A DNA stretch of 64,000 nt, from assembly GCF_900111245.1 (NCBI RefSeq), contig NZ_FOGO01000004.1:541241-605240 (forward strand), in the 5' to 3' direction. Numbering within the stretch: position 1 is the stretch's first letter; each line of letters begins with the position of its first letter. The position numbers and the translations under genes are program-made. Under the pieces are notes generated by a model, which worked only from the letters and a program-made list of their open reading frames with translations, did no database searches and was not told the DNA's origin. Source of the DNA: Streptomyces qinglanensis. GTDB taxonomy: Bacteria; Actinomycetota; Actinomycetes; Streptomycetales; Streptomycetaceae. This document shows positions 60,795 to 64,000 of this stretch, in pieces.

Positions 60795-63700
60795 CTCACC
60801 TCCGTGACGAAGACCGGGATGCGGGCGAAGTCCTCGCCTTCGTGGAATACGTGGCCCACGCCTGGACCGCCCAGGTCCCAGGTGGAGTAGCCGGTCATGT
60901 GGGATGTTCCGGTCGGCTTCACCGAAGTGTAGAACTCGAAGCTGCCGGGCTTCGCGTCCGGCGGGAGCGGGCCGTTGTGCGACTGCACTGCTTCCACCTG
61001 GGCGGTACGCGGGGTCCGTCCCCACAACTCCCCGCTGTCCACCACCTGCTGCGCCACGTCGGCGGTCTGCGTGGGAGACCCCTTCCGGTGGAAGGGGCCG
61101 TACAGGGTGGCGGGTTCGCCGATGTCCGGTCGGCCCGGTGGCAGCGCCAGAGGCTCCTTGGGCGGTTCGGGGGCGGAGGGGGTCTCGTGCCCGCCTCTGC
61201 CGAAGAGGCTCTTGAACCGGTCCTTCAGACTCGGCCCGCATCGGGGGGCGAGCCCCAGGACATCGGTGGCGGCATGGGGGTTGTGGACGTAGGCGGCCGG
61301 GTTGGGAGCGGGTGCGAGGCCCAGCGGGTCGGGGCTCGTGTAGCGGGCGGTCTCCGGGTCGTAGTGACGGAAGTAGTTGTAGTGCAGACCCGTCTCCGGG
61401 TCGTGGTACTGGCCGGGGAAGCGGAGGGGGGTGTAGGCGGTGCTCTCGGCGTGCCAGCCGGTCGTCCCCCACAGCGTGGCGCGGCTGCGCCAGGCGATCT
61501 CTCCGGCCTCGTCGACGAGCTCCGTGGGGGTGCCCACCAGGTCCGTGACGATGGCGAAGAAGCGGGCGTCGATCTCGCGCTGGGTGGCCTCTTCCGTGCG
61601 GCGCTCGGTCTGGCTGAGCGGAGTGGCGCCGTCGTGGTCCCAGGTGAGGGTCACAGGATAGGGGAGCTGCGCACCTGTCGTGGTCTGCTCGACGAGAACG
61701 GACCCCGCCCAGGTGAAGACCGTGCTCTCCAGCACCGTCTCCCCGTCGGCCGCCATCCGGTGCTTCTCCGTACGACGGCCCAGCGGATCGTACAGATAGC
61801 GCCACACCGCGCCGTCCGGGGTGGTGACCTCGGTGAGCAGGTCCTCTGCGTCCCAGGTGTAGCGCCAGGTGTCGGGCTTCCTCGACAGCCGGGTCTTCTG
61901 CCGCAGGGTGAGCCGCCCCGCGGCGTCGTACGCGTAGCGGACCTGGCCCGCGCTGATCACCCGGGTCCCGGCATAGGCACGGTCACCGGCTGCCTCCGGG
62001 GCGTGCTGGGCGGGCCAGGCGGCGTGAGTGAGGTTTCCGGCCTCGTCGTAGGCGTAGCGCTCGCTCCAGTCGGGCGCCTCGACCGCGGTGACGCGCCCGG
62101 TGGCGTCGAGGTCGAAGGTGCTGCAGCCCGCCATGAGGTCGTCGATGCTCGTCAGGTGGCCGTCGGCCCGATAGGTGTAGTCGCGCTGCTGTAGGGTTCC
62201 GGATCCGGCGAGGTCCAGCGCCTGCCGCGTCATCCGCCCGGCCGGGTCCCACCCCCGGGTCAGAGTGAGGCCCGCGTCGCCGATCCGGCGCTCCGTCTCG
62301 CGGCCCATGGCATCGTGCCTGAACCCGATGGTGTGGTCGCCGACGGTCAGCGAAGTGCGGCTGCCCGCCGCGTCGTAGGTGCTGGTGGAGACCGCGCCGG
62401 TCGGGGTGGTGCGGCGGACGGGCCGCCCCAGCGCATCGTAGGTGTGCGACACCGTGCGGCCGTTGACGAGTTCCGCCTGGACGCGGCCCAGCTTGTCCCG
62501 CTTGTAGCGCACCTCGGCGTCCGGTCCGACCGCCTCCAGCATCCGGCCCGCCCTGTCGTAGGCGTAGGTCGTGACCCTGCCTGCCGCGTCCTTGCGCACC
62601 ATACGGTCCAGGAGGTCGTACTCGTAGCCGATCCGGTCGCCCGCCGGGGTGCTCTGCGCCGCCAGTCGACCGGCCGCGTCGTGCTCGTAGCGCCGAGTGC
62701 GGTCGTCGAAGTCCGTCTCCGCGACCAGGCGGCCCGCGAGGTCGTAGGTGTAGTCCCAGTTCAGTCCCCGCGGGGCGGCGACCCGGGTCATGCGCAGCCC
62801 GGTGTCGTAGGTGAACTCGTACCGCACTCCGTCCGGTCCGGTACGCGCGGTCAGGAGGTCGAAGTCGCCGTACTCGTAGAGCGACTCGGCGCCTGCCGGG
62901 CTCACATGGCGGGTGCAGTTGCCCTCGCCGTCCCACTCCCAGCGCTCCGTCGTACCGTCCGGTCCGGTGCGTCGCACGGGGCGGCCCTCGACGGTCCAAT
63001 CCAGTTCGGTGCGGGCGCCCATGGGGTCGGTCACCCGCACGGGACGGCCGAAGGGGTCGCGCTCGTACCGGGTCACGCCGCCCAACTGGTCGGTGGTCTC
63101 CACCGGGAGTCCGGCCGGGTCGCAGACCACGTGAACGGTTCCGCCGAGTGCGTCGGTGACGGAGGCGAGACGGCCGCGGCTGTCGTAGGCGTAGCGGGTG
63201 GTGTGGCCCGCCGGGTCCGTCCGGGAGACGAGCTTCCCGTGGCCGTCCCACTCCTGGTGCCAGACCGCGCCGTCGGGCTCCGTCGTGGTGACCGGAAGCC
63301 CCAGGCCGTCGCGGGTGACGGTGCTCCGTGAGCCGTCGGGCCGGGTGACCGACGTCAGGCGCCCCGCCGCGTCGTAGGAGAGCCTCGTCGTGCGGCCCAG
63401 CGCGTCGGTGTGGGCGAGGGGGCGGTTGTGCCGGTCCCGCTCGATACGGGTGCGATTGCCCAGCGGGTCGATCTGGCCTACGGACAGTCCGCGGTCGTCG
63501 AACAGATGCCGGGTCGTCCCGCCGTCGGGGGTCGTCACGGTGGTGACGCGGTGGCCGGTGGTCTCGTCGAGGCCGTCGTGGTCGATGCGGATCTGCATGT
63601 GGCCCGCTGTGCCGCCTTCGGCGATGACGCGGTGGAGGTTGTCGTAGACGTAGTCGTAGCGGCGGTCGTTGGTGTCGGTCCAGGACACCACGCGCTGTTC

Positions 63701-64000
63701 GTCGTCGTACTCGAAGCGCAGTGGCAGTCCGGAGGAGCCTGTGACGTCGGTCAGGTTGCCGTCGGTGTAGGCGTAGCGCAGCACCGTCGTGTCGGCGTCG
63801 GCCCCGGCGAGGGACAGCGCGGTCACGCGGTCGTCCTCGACCGTCAGCCGCACGGTGTAGCCGCCGCTGTGGACGAGGCGCAGGGGTGCGCCGGTCTGTT
63901 CGTCGTACTCGAAGGTGATGCTGTTGCTGTTGCGGTCGGTGATCTGCTCGATCCGGGCCGCGCCGTCCTCCGACGTGCCCCCTTGCGGCGGGGCGAAGTG
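60791..64000 (-). CDS. RHS/YD-repeat polymorphic toxin, N-terminus outside window
   Basis: The frame is open to the right edge, so only the last 1069 residues are seen. They contain more than 25 YD repeats (YDxxGRLT type), the RHS core end (FPGQYHDPETGLHYNYFRHY then YTSPDPLGLAP) and the junction VHNPHAATDVLGLAP. The variable C-terminal toxin of about 150 residues follows, starting at RCGPSLKDRFKSLFGRGG and ending GEDFARIPVFVTEVR. RHS shells encapsulate and then release the toxin domain. The toxin type is not certain; LYGPFHRKG and GSFEFYTSVKPTG faintly recall ADP-ribosyltransferase folds. The gene overlaps its putative immunity gene. Confidence 0.9.
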   Translation of the reverse strand, partial: HFAPPQGGTSEDGAARIEQITDRNSNSITFEYDEQTGAPLRLVHSGGYTVRLTVEDDRVTALSLAGADADTTVLRYAYTDGNLTDVTGSSGLPLRFEYDDEQRVVSWTDTNDRRYDYVYDNLHRVIAEGGTAGHMQIRIDHDGLDETTGHRVTTVTTPDGGTTRHLFDDRGLSVGQIDPLGNRTRIERDRHNRPLAHTDALGRTTRLSYDAAGRLTSVTRPDGSRSTVTRDGLGLPVTTTEPDGAVWHQEWDGHGKLVSRTDPAGHTTRYAYDSRGRLASVTDALGGTVHVVCDPAGLPVETTDQLGGVTRYERDPFGRPVRVTDPMGARTELDWTVEGRPVRRTGPDGTTERWEWDGEGNCTRHVSPAGAESLYEYGDFDLLTARTGPDGVRYEFTYDTGLRMTRVAAPRGLNWDYTYDLAGRLVAETDFDDRTRRYEHDAAGRLAAQSTPAGDRIGYEYDLLDRMVRKDAAGRVTTYAYDRAGRMLEAVGPDAEVRYKRDKLGRVQAELVNGRTVSHTYDALGRPVRRTTPTGAVSTSTYDAAGSRTSLTVGDHTIGFRHDAMGRETERRIGDAGLTLTRGWDPAGRMTRQALDLAGSGTLQQRDYTYRADGHLTSIDDLMAGCSTFDLDATGRVTAVEAPDWSERYAYDEAGNLTHAAWPAQHAPEAAGDRAYAGTRVISAGQVRYAYDAAGRLTLRQKTRLSRKPDTWRYTWDAEDLLTEVTTPDGAVWRYLYDPLGRRTEKHRMAADGETVLESTVFTWAGSVLVEQTTTGAQLPYPVTLTWDHDGATPLSQTERRTEEATQREIDARFFAIVTDLVGTPTELVDEAGEIAWRSRATLWGTTGWHAESTAYTPLRFPGQYHDPETGLHYNYFRHYDPETARYTSPDPLGLAPAPNPAAYVHNPHAATDVLGLAPRCGPSLKDRFKSLFGRGGHETPSAPEPPKEPLALPPGRPDIGEPATLYGPFHRKGSPTQTADVAQQVVDSGELWGRTPRTAQVEAVQSHNGPLPPDAKPGSFEFYTSVKPTGTSHMTGYSTWDLGGPGVGHVFHEGEDFARIPVFVTEVR

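Overview
The window is uniformly very GC-rich, and its genes end in tight ATGA overlaps. Gene content includes an actinobacterial group 1h hydrogenase, WXG100 proteins with an FtsK/SpoIIIE ATPase, a mycosin-type protease, an SPW-repeat protein, streptogrisin-like protease, SpoIIE/STAS/RsbW-like proteins, a methylmalonyl-CoA mutase operon and one TTA leucine codon noticed in a polyprenyl synthetase gene. Together these point to a chromosomal segment of Streptomyces or a close relative. I cannot name the species. No RNA genes, CRISPR arrays, insertion sequences or integrases were recognised.

Layout. (1) 1-6120: a forward operon for a high-affinity (group 1h, formerly group 5) [NiFe] hydrogenase. 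It holds hhyS, hhyL, a NifU-like protein, a DUF5947-type protein and several small proteins, and closes at a 12-bp hairpin. (2) 6250-16100: a run of regulators and single genes: an XRE-type regulator divergent from a secreted S1 protease, a LuxR-type regulator, a methyltransferase, a PEBP-dtxR pair divergent from a gntR gene, a HEAT/MerR-HEAT pair behind a MerR-type promoter, and a dienelactone-hydrolase-like protein lacking its nucleophile. (3) 16140-18900: an isochorismatase remnant, a small Fe-S protein, a YihY/BrkB membrane protein and an SPW protein. (4) 19600-36270: a type VII secretion-like locus. One forward WXG100 gene faces a long reverse block: beta-propeller/FN3/SH3 membrane protein, MoxR ATPase, DUF58, TgpA-like protein, kinase-like/TM/FN3 protein, a large protein with an N-terminal WXG motif, a second WXG100 protein, and a ubiquitin-like/FHA/FtsK triple ATPase. 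(5) 36400-46300: GNAT plus a two-gene ABC exporter, a metallophosphoesterase, a PP2C/STAS/HATPase partner-switching set, a polyprenyl synthetase and a CPBP protease. (6) 46500-52000: a CapA-like lipoprotein, a mycosin-like protease with a Pro/Gly-rich membrane partner, and an APC permease. (7) 52400-57700: mutA-mutB-meaB. (8) 57800-64000: endonuclease V, a secreted protein, a tandem MerR regulator, and an RHS toxin/immunity pair that runs off the right edge.

The most interesting part is region 4. Its ATPase has the EssC-like order (ubiquitin-like fold, FHA, membrane, three ATPase domains), with only the first P-loop intact. Its kinase-like protein has lost the ATP-binding Lys, the DFG Asp and the glycine loop but keeps one membrane helix, which recalls the EssB/YukC pseudokinase of Firmicutes systems. 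Its transglutaminase-like protein has lost Cys, His and Asp of its triad. No eccB, eccD or eccE is nearby, although a mycosin pair lies about 12 kb away. I infer a streamlined secretion or envelope machine in which several enzyme folds have become scaffolds. The function is unproven, and the individual families are known ones.
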